The notes beneath the pieces were generated by a model. That model had not been told where the DNA came from, ran no database searches, and was given only the letters and a program-made list of their open reading frames with translations. Of a stretch of DNA of 33,833 nucleotides, positions 8,703-17,112 are shown in pieces. The stretch is taken from contig DASZDK010000028.1 of the NCBI GenBank assembly GCA_035942035.1, forward strand, positions 1 to 33,833, written 5' to 3'. Within the stretch, counting starts at the first letter, position 1. Every line of letters starts with the position of its first letter. Made by a program: the position numbers and the translations under genes. This stretch comes from JAHWJR01 sp035942035 (GTDB taxonomy: Bacteria; Actinomycetota; Acidimicrobiia; Acidimicrobiales; CADCSY01).

Positions 8703-8708
8703 TAGTAT
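8703..8708 (+). promoter_or_regulatory. -10 element TAGTAT of a leaderless sucC promoter
   Basis: TAGTAT ends 8 bases before the GTG start of sucC, so transcription would begin at or next to the start codon; no Shine-Dalgarno sequence is present. The same bases read ATACTA for the divergent gene. Confidence 0.45.
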
Positions 8709-8716
8709 CCGCCGTC

Positions 8717-9856
8717 GTGGACCTGTTCGAGTACCAGGGCAAGCAGTTCCTGGCCTCGTTCGGCGTCCCCGTCCCCGCCGGAGCGGTGGCTGCGAGCGTG
8801 GACGAGGCGGTGGCCGCCGGGGAGTGGATCGGCTTCCCAGTGGTGGTCAAGGCCCAGGTGCGAGTCGGGGGGCGGGGCAAGGCGGGCGGCATCAAGGTGG
8901 CGACCGACGCCGGCGAGCTGCGCGACCACGCCGGCGCCGTGCTCGGGATGGACATCCGCGGTCATCGCGTCGAGCGCCTGTGGGTCGAGCGGGCCGCCGA
9001 CATCGCCGCCGAGCACTACGTGAGCTTCACCCTCGACCGGTCGGCCCGCGACCACCTGGGCCTGCTGTCGGCCCGTGGCGGGGTCGACATCGAGCAGGTG
9101 GCGGTCGAGGAGCCGTCGGCGGTGGCCCGGCTGCACGTCGAGCCGGTCGACGGCCTGTCGCCGGCGCAGTGCCGGGCCTGGGTCGCCGACGCCGGCCTGA
9201 GCGAGCACGGCGACGCCCTGGTCGAGATGCTCGAGCGCCTGTGGGCCGCCTACACCGAGGGCGACGCCGAGCTGGTCGAGGTCAACCCCCTCGTGGTCAG
9301 CGGCGACGGGGCACTGGTGGCGCTGGACGCCAAGGTCACCCTCGACGACAGCGCTGCCTACCGCCACGACTGGGGCGAGTACCAGGCGACCCAGGCAGGG
9401 GACGAACGGGAGCAGGCGGCCCGGGCCCGGGGGCTGCAGTACGTGGGCCTCGACGGCACGGTCGGGATCATCGCCAACGGCGCCGGCCTGGCCATGAGCA
9501 CCCTCGACGTGGTCAGCCAGGTCGGCGGGACGCCGGCCAACTTCCTCGACATCGGGGGTGGGGCCAAGGCCGAGGTGATGACGGCGGCGCTGGAGGTCAT
9601 CAACGCCGACCCCAAGGTGCGGTCGATCTTCGTCAACATCTTCGGTGGCATCACCCGCGGGGAGGAGGTGGCCAATGGCGTGGTCGCTGCCATGGAGCGA
9701 GTGGCCATCTCCTCGCCCATCGTCGTCCGCCTCGACGGGACCAACGCCGCCGAGGGCAGGGCCATCCTGGCCGCCCACGAGTCCGACCGCCTCGTGTCCC
9801 GCGCCACCATGGTCGACGCCGCCCGGACCGCCGTGGCCCTGGCCGGAGGGTCCTGA
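8717..9856 (+). CDS. sucC: Succinyl-CoA synthetase (ADP-forming) beta subunit
   Basis: 379 residues. With SucD it interconverts succinyl-CoA and succinate with substrate-level phosphorylation in the TCA cycle. The N-terminal ATP-grasp domain opens MDLFEYQGKQFLASFGVPVP and has VVVKAQVRVGGRGKAGGIK. The EVNPLVV and LDAKVTLDD metal/nucleotide segments follow. The C-terminal flavodoxin-like domain has GIIANGAGLAMSTLD, GGGAKAEV and FVNIFGGITRGEEVA. The start is GTG 8717, probably leaderless. Its partner sucD lies downstream after an unusually long spacer. Confidence 0.96.
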   Translation: MDLFEYQGKQFLASFGVPVPAGAVAASVDEAVAAGEWIGFPVVVKAQVRVGGRGKAGGIKVATDAGELRDHAGAVLGMDIRGHRVERLWVERAADIAAEHYVSFTLDRSARDHLGLLSARGGVDIEQVAVEEPSAVARLHVEPVDGLSPAQCRAWVADAGLSEHGDALVEMLERLWAAYTEGDAELVEVNPLVVSGDGALVALDAKVTLDDSAAYRHDWGEYQATQAGDEREQAARARGLQYVGLDGTVGIIANGAGLAMSTLDVVSQVGGTPANFLDIGGGAKAEVMTAALEVINADPKVRSIFVNIFGGITRGEEVANGVVAAMERVAISSPIVVRLDGTNAAEGRAILAAHESDRLVSRATMVDAARTAVALAGGS

Positions 9857-10070
9857 TGCGAGTGGTGCAAGGACCCGCCGCGCGTGAAGCGGGTGGCGGC
9901 CCTGGAGCTGAGCGGGTGGCGCCGGCGGGCTGCTACGCCTGGAGTCGGACGGGTGGCGCCGGCGGAAGGGGCCCGACCGGCGCCAGCCGGGCGGGAAGGA
10001 GTCCCGCCGGTGACAGGACTCGACCGGCGGACACGCGGATGGCGTCGGCGACAGGACCCGCTCGGCGGTC
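9857..10070 (+). repeat. Repeat-rich spacer between sucC and sucD
   Basis: 214 bases where most relatives have a short gap or overlap. GGGTGGCGCCGGCGG occurs twice (9914-9928 and 9951-9965). A second imperfect 19-base repeat beginning GACAGGAC is at 10012-10030 and 10050-10068 (16 of 19 identical). A hairpin, CCGGGCGGGA (9987-9996) with TCCCGCCGG (10002-10010) around AGGAG, has one bulge. An ATG overlapping the sucC stop (9856) opens 78 codons that end in TGA 10090-10092, overlapping a possible sucD GTG start (10089) in the GTGA manner. Third-position GC of that frame is only about 70%, well below the neighbours, so it is probably not a protein. Confidence 0.55.
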
Positions 10071-10973
10071 ATGGGGTCGTCGGGCCCCGTGACCATCTTC
10101 GTGGACGAGACGACGCGGGTGGTCTACCAGGGGCTCACCGGCAGCCAGGGCCGCTTCTACGGTCTGCGCAACCGGGCCTACGGCACCTTGGTGGTGGCCG
10201 GCACCAACCCCAAGAAGGCGGGCAGCGACGTCGACGGCGTACCTGTCTACGCCACCGTGGGCGAGGCCGTGGCCGCCACCGGCGCCACCGCGTCGTGCAT
10301 CTTCGTTCCCGCTGCGGCGGTGATGGCGGCGGTGCTGGAGGCGGCCGAGGGTGGGGTGGAGCTGGTCGTGGTCATCACCGAGGGCGTGCCCACCCACGAC
10401 CAGGCCCTGCTGCGCTCGACGATGGCTCGGCGCTTCCCGGAGGTGCGCCTGCTGGGCCCCAACTGCCCCGGCATCATCAGCCCCGGCAGGTGCAACATCG
10501 GCATCACCGCCGGCGAGATCGCCATGGGCGGTGGCCCGGTGGGCATCGTCAGCCGCTCCGGAACGCTGACCTACCAGGCCCTGCACGAGCTCACCCAGGC
10601 CGGCATCGGCCAGACCACCTGCGTGGGCATCGGCGGTGATCCCGTGCCCGGCACCACCTTCGTCGACTGCCTGGCCGCCTTCGAGGCCGACCCCGACACC
10701 CGGGCCGTCCTGCTGATCGGCGAGATCGGGGGGACGGCCGAGGAGGACGCGGCCGAGTTCGTGGCCGGCGGGATGGCCACCCCGGTGGTGGCCTACGTGG
10801 CCGGGCAGACGGCGCCACCGGGCCGGCGGATGGGCCACGCCGGCGCCATCGTCTCCGGCAACCGGGGAACGGCCCAGGCCAAGATCGGGGCCCTGAAGCG
10901 GGCGGGCGTGGCCGTGGGCGGCAACCCCAGCGAGGCCGCCGCCCTGGTCGCCTCGGTGGTCAGCGGGGCCTGA
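10071..10973 (+). CDS. sucD: Succinyl-CoA synthetase alpha subunit
   Basis: 300 residues from ATG 10071; a GTG at 10089 gives MTIFVDETTRVVYQG, which matches the usual SucD beginning slightly better. The CoA-binding Rossmann domain holds GLTGSQGRFY and NPKKAG. The ligase domain holds LGPNCPGIISPG and SRSGTLTYQ. The phosphohistidine region is GHAGAIVSGNRGTAQAK, where the His after MG is the phosphorylated residue in the family. GIGGDPVPGTTFVDCLAAF and LIGEIGGTAEEDAA are also typical. It forms a heterodimer or tetramer with SucC. There is no strong Shine-Dalgarno site before either start. Confidence 0.95.
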   Translation: MGSSGPVTIFVDETTRVVYQGLTGSQGRFYGLRNRAYGTLVVAGTNPKKAGSDVDGVPVYATVGEAVAATGATASCIFVPAAAVMAAVLEAAEGGVELVVVITEGVPTHDQALLRSTMARRFPEVRLLGPNCPGIISPGRCNIGITAGEIAMGGGPVGIVSRSGTLTYQALHELTQAGIGQTTCVGIGGDPVPGTTFVDCLAAFEADPDTRAVLLIGEIGGTAEEDAAEFVAGGMATPVVAYVAGQTAPPGRRMGHAGAIVSGNRGTAQAKIGALKRAGVAVGGNPSEAAALVASVVSGA

Positions 10974-11045
10974 CGCCCACACCCACATCCAGGAAGAGCC
11001 GTCCCTGGCGCGCCGGCGCCGTCCCGGAGCCGCCAGCATGGGGGA

Positions 11046-12068
11046 ATGCGACGGCGGATCCTGGCCCTGGCGACGGCGGTGCTGCTGGCAGCCGCCGGCT
11101 GCACCGCCGGCCACGACCTCCGGCTCTCGCGGGCTCCGGCCGGGGGGCCGGCGCCAGAGCCGACCACGGCGCCAACCGCCCCGGCACCGCCGACCTCCCC
11201 GCCGGCGACGCTGGCGCCGCTGCCCCCGCTCACGCCGGCGGCCCCCGGCGACGAGGTGCGGGCGCTGGTCACCGGCACCGGCGTCGTGGTCCCCGTGCTC
11301 GCCCCCCAGGGCGAGGGCTTCCTGGTGCGTACGCCGTGCGCCCGGGAGGCGGTGATCGCCGGCGGCACCCCGCTGTTCGGGGCCACGGTCGTGCTCGATC
11401 CCGGCCACGGGGGCGTGGAGACCGGAGCAGTGGGGAGCAACGGGCTCACCGAGGCTGTCGTCAACCTGGCCGTGGCCGAGCGCACCCGGGACCTGCTGGA
11501 GGCGGCCGGGGCCACGGTGGTGCTCACCCGCACCGCCGACTACCGCGTGGCGCTGGGTCCCCGAGCGGAGATCGCCACCAACCTGCAGCCCCGGGCCTTC
11601 GTGTCGATCCACCACAACGGCGAGGCGGACGGGCCCTCGCCCCGTCCGGGGACCGAGACCTACTTCCAGATCGCCTCCCCGCAGTCACGGCGCCTGGCGG
11701 GGCTGCTCTACGAGGAGCTGGTGGCCACCTTCTCCCAGTTCGAGGGCGTCCCGTGGCAGGCCGACCTCGACGCCGGCGCCAAGTACCGCCCCAACAGCAG
11801 GGGCGGTGACTACTACGGCATCCTGCGGCGCTCGGCCGGGGTGCCGGCGGTGCTGTCCGAGGCGCTGTTCCTCACCAACCCGGCCGAGGCGGAGCTGCTG
11901 GCCCGTCCCGAGGTGCAGCAGGCCGAGGCGGAGGGCATCGCCCGGGCGGTCGCCCGCTTCGTGACCGGCGACGATCCCGGCTCGGGGTTCGTGGAGCCCT
12001 ACCCCCGCACCGAGCCCGCCGGCCCGGGCGGCGGCACCTCGGGCTGCGAGGAGCCGCCCCTGGAGTGA
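11046..12068 (+). CDS. N-acetylmuramoyl-L-alanine amidase lipoprotein (Amidase_3)
   Basis: 340 residues. The N-terminal signal ends in lipobox LLAAAGC, so it should be a lipid-anchored extracytoplasmic enzyme. A Pro/Ala/Thr-rich linker (about 35-75) follows, then a short beta segment. The zinc amidase domain starts at VVLDPGHGGVE (first zinc His and Glu), continues through LTEAVVNLAVAERTRDLLEAAG and AFVSIHHNGE (zinc His), and ends near VLSEALFLTNPAEAELL, which carries the catalytic Glu. It cleaves the bond between N-acetylmuramic acid and the peptide stem during wall turnover or division. Regulation is not visible. It lies 18 bases ahead of purN, probably coincidentally. Confidence 0.9.
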   Translation: MRRRILALATAVLLAAAGCTAGHDLRLSRAPAGGPAPEPTTAPTAPAPPTSPPATLAPLPPLTPAAPGDEVRALVTGTGVVVPVLAPQGEGFLVRTPCAREAVIAGGTPLFGATVVLDPGHGGVETGAVGSNGLTEAVVNLAVAERTRDLLEAAGATVVLTRTADYRVALGPRAEIATNLQPRAFVSIHHNGEADGPSPRPGTETYFQIASPQSRRLAGLLYEELVATFSQFEGVPWQADLDAGAKYRPNSRGGDYYGILRRSAGVPAVLSEALFLTNPAEAELLARPEVQQAEAEGIARAVARFVTGDDPGSGFVEPYPRTEPAGPGGGTSGCEEPPLE

Positions 12069-12073
12069 GGGAC

Positions 12074-12079
12074 TACGGT
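12074..12079 (+). promoter_or_regulatory. -10 element TACGGT of a leaderless purN promoter
   Basis: TACGGT ends 7 bases before the GTG start of purN, with no Shine-Dalgarno between; it overlaps the end of the upstream amidase gene region. Confidence 0.45.
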
Positions 12080-12086
12080 CGGGCCG

Positions 12087-12710
12087 GTGCGCACCGCCGT
12101 CCTCGCCTCCGGCAGCGGGACCATCCTGGAGGCCATCCTCGACGAGGACATCGACGTGGTGCTGGTGGTGGTCGACCGGCCGTGCCGGGCCACCTCGGTG
12201 GCGGCGCTGGCCGGGGTCGAGGCGGTGCTGGTCGAGCGGTCCAGCTTCGGGCCCGACTTCGACCGCCGGGCCTACACCCACCGGGTGGTGGACGTGCTCG
12301 CCGAGCGGGGGGTGGAGCTGGTGGCCATGGCCGGGTTCGGCACCGTGCTCGACGAGCCCATCCACGACGCCTATCCCCGGCGGATCCTCAACACGCACCC
12401 GGCGCTGCTGCCGGCCTTCCCCGGGTGGCACGCCGTCGAGCAGGCCCTGGAGGTGGGGGTGAAGGTCACCGGGTGCACCGTGCACCTGGCCACCCTGGAG
12501 GTCGACGCCGGGCCCATCCTGGCCCAGCAGGCGGTGCCGGTCCTGCCCGGGGACAGCGTCGACCGCCTGCACGAGCGCATCAAGGAGACCGAGCGCATGC
12601 TCTATCCCCGCACCATCCGGGAGTTCATCCAGGCCCAGGGCACGGTCTCCGCCAGCGTCGGTGATCGCCCCGGGAGGGTGCGCCGCTCGGCCGGGGAGGA
12701 GCGACGGTGA
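12087..12710 (+). CDS. purN: Phosphoribosylglycinamide formyltransferase
   Basis: 207 residues. It transfers the formyl group of 10-formyl-tetrahydrofolate to GAR in purine synthesis. Visible are the substrate loop LASGSGTILEAIL and the catalytic core ILNTHPALLPAFPGWHA (Asn and His). Further on are KVTGCTVHLATLEVDAGPIL (catalytic Asp) and the C-terminal RIKETERMLYPRTIREF. The folate-site segment reads MAGFGTVL where many homologues have AGFMRIL. The C-terminal tail (from about residue 183) is Arg/Gly-rich and not part of the fold. The stop overlaps the purH start (GTGA), indicating translational coupling. Confidence 0.93.
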   Translation: MRTAVLASGSGTILEAILDEDIDVVLVVVDRPCRATSVAALAGVEAVLVERSSFGPDFDRRAYTHRVVDVLAERGVELVAMAGFGTVLDEPIHDAYPRRILNTHPALLPAFPGWHAVEQALEVGVKVTGCTVHLATLEVDAGPILAQQAVPVLPGDSVDRLHERIKETERMLYPRTIREFIQAQGTVSASVGDRPGRVRRSAGEERR

Positions 12711-14251
12711 GGGCGCTGCTGTCGGTCTACGACAAGACCGGCCTGGTGACCCTGGGCGCCGGCCTGGTCGAGCTGGGCTGGGAGCTGGTCTCCAGCGGCG
12801 GGACCGCCCGGGCACTGTCCGAGGCCGGACTGCCGGTGCAGGGCGTCGAGGAGGTGACCGGGTGGCCCGAGATGCTGGGCCACCGCGTCGTCACGCTGCA
12901 CCCAGCGGTGCACGGCGGCATCCTCGCCGACCGCTCCTCGCCTGAGCACGCCGCCGACCTCGAGCGCCACCGGATCACCCCGGTCGACCTGGTGGTGGCC
13001 AACCTCTACCCCTTCCGTTCCGCCCCCTCGATCGAGATGATCGACATCGGCGGCCCGGCCATGGTGCGGGCCGCGGCCAAGAACTCCGACTGGGTGGGGG
13101 TGGTGGTCGACCCGGCCGACTACGGCCCCGTCCTCGACGAGCTCCGGGCCGATGGCTCGCTCGGCGCCGCCACCCGCCGGCAGCTGGCGCGGGCCGCCTT
13201 CGCCGCCACCGCCGCCTACGACGCCGCCATCGTCGAGTGGTTCGACGCCGGCGGGCCCGGCGGCGAGCCGCAGCCGGCGGCGGGCGAGGTGCTGCCCGCG
13301 ACCATCCACCTGGCCCTGGAGCGGGCGGCTGAGCTGCGCTACGGGGAGAACCCGCACCAGGCCGGCGCCCGCTACCGCCCGGTGGGCGCGGCCACCTGGT
13401 GGGACGAGGTGGTCCAGCACCTGGGCCTGCCCCTTTCGTACCTCAACCTCTACGACGCCGACGCCGCCTGGTCGCTGGTCCACGATCTGGCGCCCCTCGT
13501 CCCGCCGGCCGGCGCGGCGGTGGCCATCGTCAAGCACGCCAACCCGTGCGGCGCGGCCGTGGCCGGCGACCTGGCCACCGCCTACCAGCGGGCCCTGGAG
13601 GGCGACGAGCGGTCGGCGTTCGGGGGCATCGTGGCCCTGGGGGCGACGGTCGACGCCGCCACCGCCGAGCGCATGGTCGCCGGACCCCAGGCCGACGTGG
13701 TCGTCGCCCCCGGCTATGACGACGGGGTGGTCGAGGCCCTCGCCGCCAAGCGCAAGAACACCCGGGTGCTCTCCGCCCCGCCGCCGGTCGCCGGTCCGCT
13801 CCACCTGCGCCAGCTGGCCGATGGGTTCTTGGCCCAGTCGGCGCGGCACTTCGCCCGGGGGCGCGACGAGTGGCAGGTGGCCACCAAGGTCGGCCCCACC
13901 GACGAGCAGTGGCGCGACGCCGAGCTGGCGTGGCGGCTGTGCGGGCACGTCAAGTCCAACTGCGTGGTGCTGGTCAACCAGGGTCAGGCGGTGGGCATCG
14001 GCGCCGGTCAGCAGAGCCGGGTGGGCGCGGCCGAGATCGCCGCGGCCAAGGCCGAGGGCCGGGCCGCCGGCGGGGCGTCGGCCACCGACGGCTTCTACCC
14101 CTTCCCCGACGGCGTCGAGGTGGCCGCCGCCGCCGGCGTGGCCGTGGTCGTCCAGCCAGGGGGCAGCGTGCGCGACGACGAGGCGGTGGCCGCCGCCGAC
14201 CGGCTGGGGCTGGCCATGGTCCTCACCGGCGAGCGCCAGTTCCTGCACTGA
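12707..14251 (+). CDS. purH: Bifunctional AICAR formyltransferase/IMP cyclohydrolase
   Basis: 514 residues, full length. It performs the last two steps to IMP. The N-terminal MGS-like cyclohydrolase domain has LLSVYDKTGL, SSGGTARAL and HPAVHGGILADR, then VVANLYPF, the phosphate-binding IDIGGPAMVRAAAKN. The C-terminal transformylase domain has LRYGENPHQ and the Lys-His pair in IVKHANPCGAAV. FGGIVALGATVD, SNCVVLV, GAGQQSRVGA and the terminal DGFYPFPDGVE are also typical. It starts inside the purN stop (4-base overlap). The formyl donor would be made by the folD product immediately downstream. Confidence 0.96.
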   Translation: MRALLSVYDKTGLVTLGAGLVELGWELVSSGGTARALSEAGLPVQGVEEVTGWPEMLGHRVVTLHPAVHGGILADRSSPEHAADLERHRITPVDLVVANLYPFRSAPSIEMIDIGGPAMVRAAAKNSDWVGVVVDPADYGPVLDELRADGSLGAATRRQLARAAFAATAAYDAAIVEWFDAGGPGGEPQPAAGEVLPATIHLALERAAELRYGENPHQAGARYRPVGAATWWDEVVQHLGLPLSYLNLYDADAAWSLVHDLAPLVPPAGAAVAIVKHANPCGAAVAGDLATAYQRALEGDERSAFGGIVALGATVDAATAERMVAGPQADVVVAPGYDDGVVEALAAKRKNTRVLSAPPPVAGPLHLRQLADGFLAQSARHFARGRDEWQVATKVGPTDEQWRDAELAWRLCGHVKSNCVVLVNQGQAVGIGAGQQSRVGAAEIAAAKAEGRAAGGASATDGFYPFPDGVEVAAAAGVAVVVQPGGSVRDDEAVAAADRLGLAMVLTGERQFLH

Positions 14252-14279
14252 TGTCGGAGTCTCCTGCGGCGGTGCCGTC

Positions 14280-15137
14280 ATGACCGCCGAGCTCATGCCC
14301 GGTGCCCCCGTGGCCGAGGCCGTGCTCGCCGGCCTCCGCCCCCGGGTGCAAGCCCTGGCCGCCGCCGGCCGCCCGCCGGGGCTGGGCACCATCCTGGTCG
14401 GTGACGATCCGGCCAGTGCCCGCTACATCCGGGTCAAACAGGACCGCTGCGCCGAGCTCGGCATTGCCGCGCCCCACCAGCACCTGGCCGGTGACGCCAG
14501 CCAGGACGACCTGGTCGCTGCCATCCGGGCGTTCAACCAGGCCGACGACGTCGACGCCATGCTGGTCCAGCACCCCACGCCGGCCCAGATCGACTACGAG
14601 TCGGCCCTGCTGGCCATGGACCCGGACAAAGACGCCGACGGGCTGCACCCGCTCAACATGGGCCGCCTGGCCATGTCCATGCCGGGGCCGGTGCCCTGCA
14701 CCCCCGCCGGCATCGAGGCGCTCCTGGCCCACTACCAGGTGCCGGTGGCCGGGCGCGACGTGGTCGTGGTCGGCCGAGGGACGACCCTCGGGCGGCCCTT
14801 GGCCCTGCTGCTCACCCAGAAGCGGCCCACGGCCGACGCCGCCCTCACCGTGGTGCACACCGGGGTGCCCGACTGGCCGGTCCACACTCGTCGGGCCGAC
14901 GTGGTGGTGGCCGCCGCCGGCGTGCCCGGCATCCTCCGGCCCGAGCACGTGCGCCCCGGGGCGGCGGTGGTCAGCGGGGGCGTGCGCTACGAGGGCCGGC
15001 GCCTCCTGCCCGACGTCGACGAGTCGGTGGGCGAGGTGGCGGGCTGGATCACGCCCCGGGTCGGCGGCGTGGGGCCGACGACGGTGGCCATGCTCCTGGC
15101 CAACGCCGTGACCGCTGCCGAGCGCCGGCGGACCTGA
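14280..15137 (+). CDS. folD: Bifunctional methylene-THF dehydrogenase/methenyl-THF cyclohydrolase
   Basis: 285 residues from ATG 14280, 28 bases after purH. It oxidises 5,10-methylene-THF (NADP) and hydrolyses the methenyl form to 10-formyl-THF, the cofactor used by PurN and PurH just upstream. The active-site helix YIRVKQDRCAELGI keeps the catalytic Tyr and Lys. DKDADGLHPLNMGRL corresponds to the usual DVDGFHPxNxGRL, PCTPAGIEALL is standard, and the Rossmann loop is VVVGRGTTLGRPLA. The end GGVGPTTVAMLLANA is typical. Departures are QHPTP in place of QLPLP and GRGTTLGRP in place of GRSxxVGxP, marking a divergent branch. An earlier in-frame region is overlap with purH and not used. Confidence 0.94.
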   Translation: MTAELMPGAPVAEAVLAGLRPRVQALAAAGRPPGLGTILVGDDPASARYIRVKQDRCAELGIAAPHQHLAGDASQDDLVAAIRAFNQADDVDAMLVQHPTPAQIDYESALLAMDPDKDADGLHPLNMGRLAMSMPGPVPCTPAGIEALLAHYQVPVAGRDVVVVGRGTTLGRPLALLLTQKRPTADAALTVVHTGVPDWPVHTRRADVVVAAAGVPGILRPEHVRPGAAVVSGGVRYEGRRLLPDVDESVGEVAGWITPRVGGVGPTTVAMLLANAVTAAERRRT

Positions 15138-15164
15138 GCCGGCGCGGGGCGCCGGCGCCGGCGC
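15138..15164. terminator. Bidirectional GC-rich hairpin between folD and the reductase gene
   Basis: It fills the whole 27-base gap between two convergent stops. GCCGGCGC (15138-15145), loop GGG, then GCGCCGGC (15149-15156): a perfect 8-base stem, followed by another GCCGGCGC (15157-15164) that can pair alternatively with the middle arm. No U-tract on either side. Confidence 0.55.
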
Positions 15165-16097
15165 TCAGCCCACCTCGAGCACCAGCTTGCCGTGGACGTG
15201 GCCGCCCTCGATGAGCCGGTGGGCGTCGGCCGCCTGCTCCAGGGGGAACGCCTCCTGGATGTGCACCCTCAGGTGACCGGCGTCGACCAGGCGCAGCAGC
15301 TCCCGCAGCTCCAGGGCATGGGGTCGGACGAAGACGTAGCGCCCGCCGAGCTGGCGCACCTGGTCGGGGTCGCGCACCGACACCACCCGTCCACCCGCGG
15401 CCAGCAGCCGGGGCGTCAGCCCCAGGGTCTCGCCCCCGACCAAATCGACGATGGCGGTCACGCCGGCCGGCGCCAGCGCCCGCACCGCCTCGACCAGGCC
15501 GGGCCCGTAGACGACGGGCTCGGCGCCGAGGGCCCGCAGGTGCTCATGGGTGGCCTCGCTGCCGGTGCCGATCACCCTGGCCCCGGCCAGGCGGGCCAGC
15601 TGCACGGCGAACCCGCCGACCCCGCCGCCGGCGGCGTGGACCAGCACCACGTCGTCGTCGCTCAGCCCACCGAGCCCCCGGCTCAGCGCCTGTGACGCGG
15701 TCAGCCCGGCCAGCGGGAGGGCGGCGGCCTCTCGCCACCCGACTGCGGGCGGCTTGAGCGCCAGGGTCCGGATGGGCGCCGCCACCAGCTCGGCGTAGGT
15801 GCCCCACTGGATGTGGTCGCGGCGCACGTAGCCCGCCACCTCGTCCCCGGGGGAGAGCTCGGTGACGTCCGGGCCGACGGCCTCGACCACCCCGGCCACG
15901 TCCCAGCCCGGTACCAGGGGAAAGTGGGACGGGTAGCGGGTGTCCAGGCCACCCTCCCGGATCTTGTGGTCGACCGGGTTCACGCCCACCGCCCGGGCCC
16001 GCACGTGCACGATGTCGGGGCCGAGCGGAGGGGGATCGAGGTCCCGCAGCGCCAGCACCTCCGGGCCCCCGTACTGGTCGATGGCGATGGCGCGCAC
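15165..16097 (-). CDS. Medium-chain NADP-dependent quinone-type oxidoreductase
   Basis: 310 residues from GTG 16097, chosen because GGGAGGA (16101-16107) lies just ahead; a GTG at 16115 would put that site inside the gene. Zinc-independent MDR (zeta-crystallin/QOR-like) enzyme. The GroES-like domain has IAIDQYGGPEVLAL and GVNPVDHKIREG. The Rossmann domain has VLVHAAGGGVGGFAVQLARLAGARVIG, where the cofactor loop is AxGGVG-like. The C-terminus is EQAADAHRLIEGGHVHGKLVLEV. It lacks the catalytic zinc cysteines of alcohol dehydrogenases. It reduces a quinone or enone with NADPH; the exact substrate is unknown. It lies 82 bases downstream of the ferredoxin-like gene on the same strand. Confidence 0.9.
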   Translation of the reverse strand: MRAIAIDQYGGPEVLALRDLDPPPLGPDIVHVRARAVGVNPVDHKIREGGLDTRYPSHFPLVPGWDVAGVVEAVGPDVTELSPGDEVAGYVRRDHIQWGTYAELVAAPIRTLALKPPAVGWREAAALPLAGLTASQALSRGLGGLSDDDVVLVHAAGGGVGGFAVQLARLAGARVIGTGSEATHEHLRALGAEPVVYGPGLVEAVRALAPAGVTAIVDLVGGETLGLTPRLLAAGGRVVSVRDPDQVRQLGGRYVFVRPHALELRELLRLVDAGHLRVHIQEAFPLEQAADAHRLIEGGHVHGKLVLEVG

Positions 16098-16179
16098 GGT
16101 TCCTCCCTCTCTCACGTGCCCTTGCGGCAGGTCGACCTTCCCGGGTGGGGGTCGGCGTCGTCAACCATGCCAGCCGGCC

Positions 16180-17112
16180 CTACGTCCCGCCGGGCGCCAC
16201 CGGGCCCTCCATGGCCAAGTCGGCCAGGTAGTACTCCCACGGGCGGGAGCGTGCCGCCGACCGGCACGTGAGGTTGAGCGACTCCGTCGAGCGCTGGCGC
16301 TCGACCCGCACCCGCCACACCGTCTCGGCACCGACCACGAAGGTTGCGTCGAGGGTGTGGTCGCCGGTCTGCTCCGCCCGCTGCAGGGCCAGTCCGTCGA
16401 GGTGTCTCGTCCCGCTGCCCTGGCGGACGAACATCTCGGCCGCCTGCACCAGGGGGGGATACGACGAGCGGCCGCGGTAGCGATCGAGCGTGAGGAGTCC
16501 TCGGCGGTAGTCGGCGGCCACCGCCGGCCCCTCGTCGGGCCCCACCCGCCCGAAGTACACGCCTTCGGGCAGGCACACCAGATTGGCGGCGAAGCGGTCG
16601 CCGCCGATGTGCGAGCACTCCCACACCTCGGGCACCCCGGCGGCCACCAGCGCCCTGGCCAGGGGCCTCCCGTAGACGGCGCAGCACCGGTCGTGCCTGC
16701 CGTTGGTGCACACCAGCGACACCGGTGCCGACGGTTGCTCTCCCAGCGCCGGCGCTCGATCACCGTCCAGCACCGACCAGTCGAGGTCGAGCAGCTCAGC
16801 CGGGTCGACCACGGTCAGGGCCTCCACCCAGCTGCGACGGACACCGGAATGGGCGAGGTAGCACTGGCGCCGGGGCCCGGGGCGGGCGAAGCCGGGGCGG
16901 CGGATGAGCAGGGGGCGCACCTGGTGCCGGCGACAGCGGGCGGCCAGCGCCGCCGCCACCGTCGCATCGAGCCCGCTCTGGCTGAGGGCGTCAGGTCCCC
17001 ACGCCCCGGGCTGCTCCAAGAGGATCCAAGACCGCACCCGCGAGGCGGTGGCCATCAGCGGTTCACCGCGGGCGGCCGAGCCGGTGGCGCAGGTCTCCCT
17101 GTCAGGCGCCAC
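16180..17112 (-). CDS. Sucrase/ferredoxin-like (Apd1/Aim32-type) thioredoxin-fold protein
   Basis: 310 residues if it starts at GTG 17112, 11 bases inside the upstream JmjC gene; the conserved C(A)TGSAARGEPL near the start supports this. PF06999-type family: a thioredoxin-like ferredoxin binding a [2Fe-2S] cluster. Visible are SRVRSWILLEQPGAWG, the cysteine segment VCTNGRHDRCCAVYGRP and WECSHIGGDRFAANLVCLPEG. YYLADLA is near the end. In the yeast Apd1/Aim32 relatives the HxGG motif is followed by a second His ligand; here it is Asp (HIGGD), as I recall for many bacterial members. Likely an electron carrier, plausibly for the adjoining oxygenase (inference from overlap). Confidence 0.85.
   Translation of the reverse strand: MAPDRETCATGSAARGEPLMATASRVRSWILLEQPGAWGPDALSQSGLDATVAAALAARCRRHQVRPLLIRRPGFARPGPRRQCYLAHSGVRRSWVEALTVVDPAELLDLDWSVLDGDRAPALGEQPSAPVSLVCTNGRHDRCCAVYGRPLARALVAAGVPEVWECSHIGGDRFAANLVCLPEGVYFGRVGPDEGPAVAADYRRGLLTLDRYRGRSSYPPLVQAAEMFVRQGSGTRHLDGLALQRAEQTGDHTLDATFVVGAETVWRVRVERQRSTESLNLTCRSAARSRPWEYYLADLAMEGPVAPGGT

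Noticed and set aside
9856..10092. 78-codon protein between sucC and sucD
   Set aside because: The start and stop overlaps are suggestive, but third-position GC is low for this genome, composition is Gly/Ala/Arg from repeats, and no domain is visible. Kept only as a finding about the spacer.
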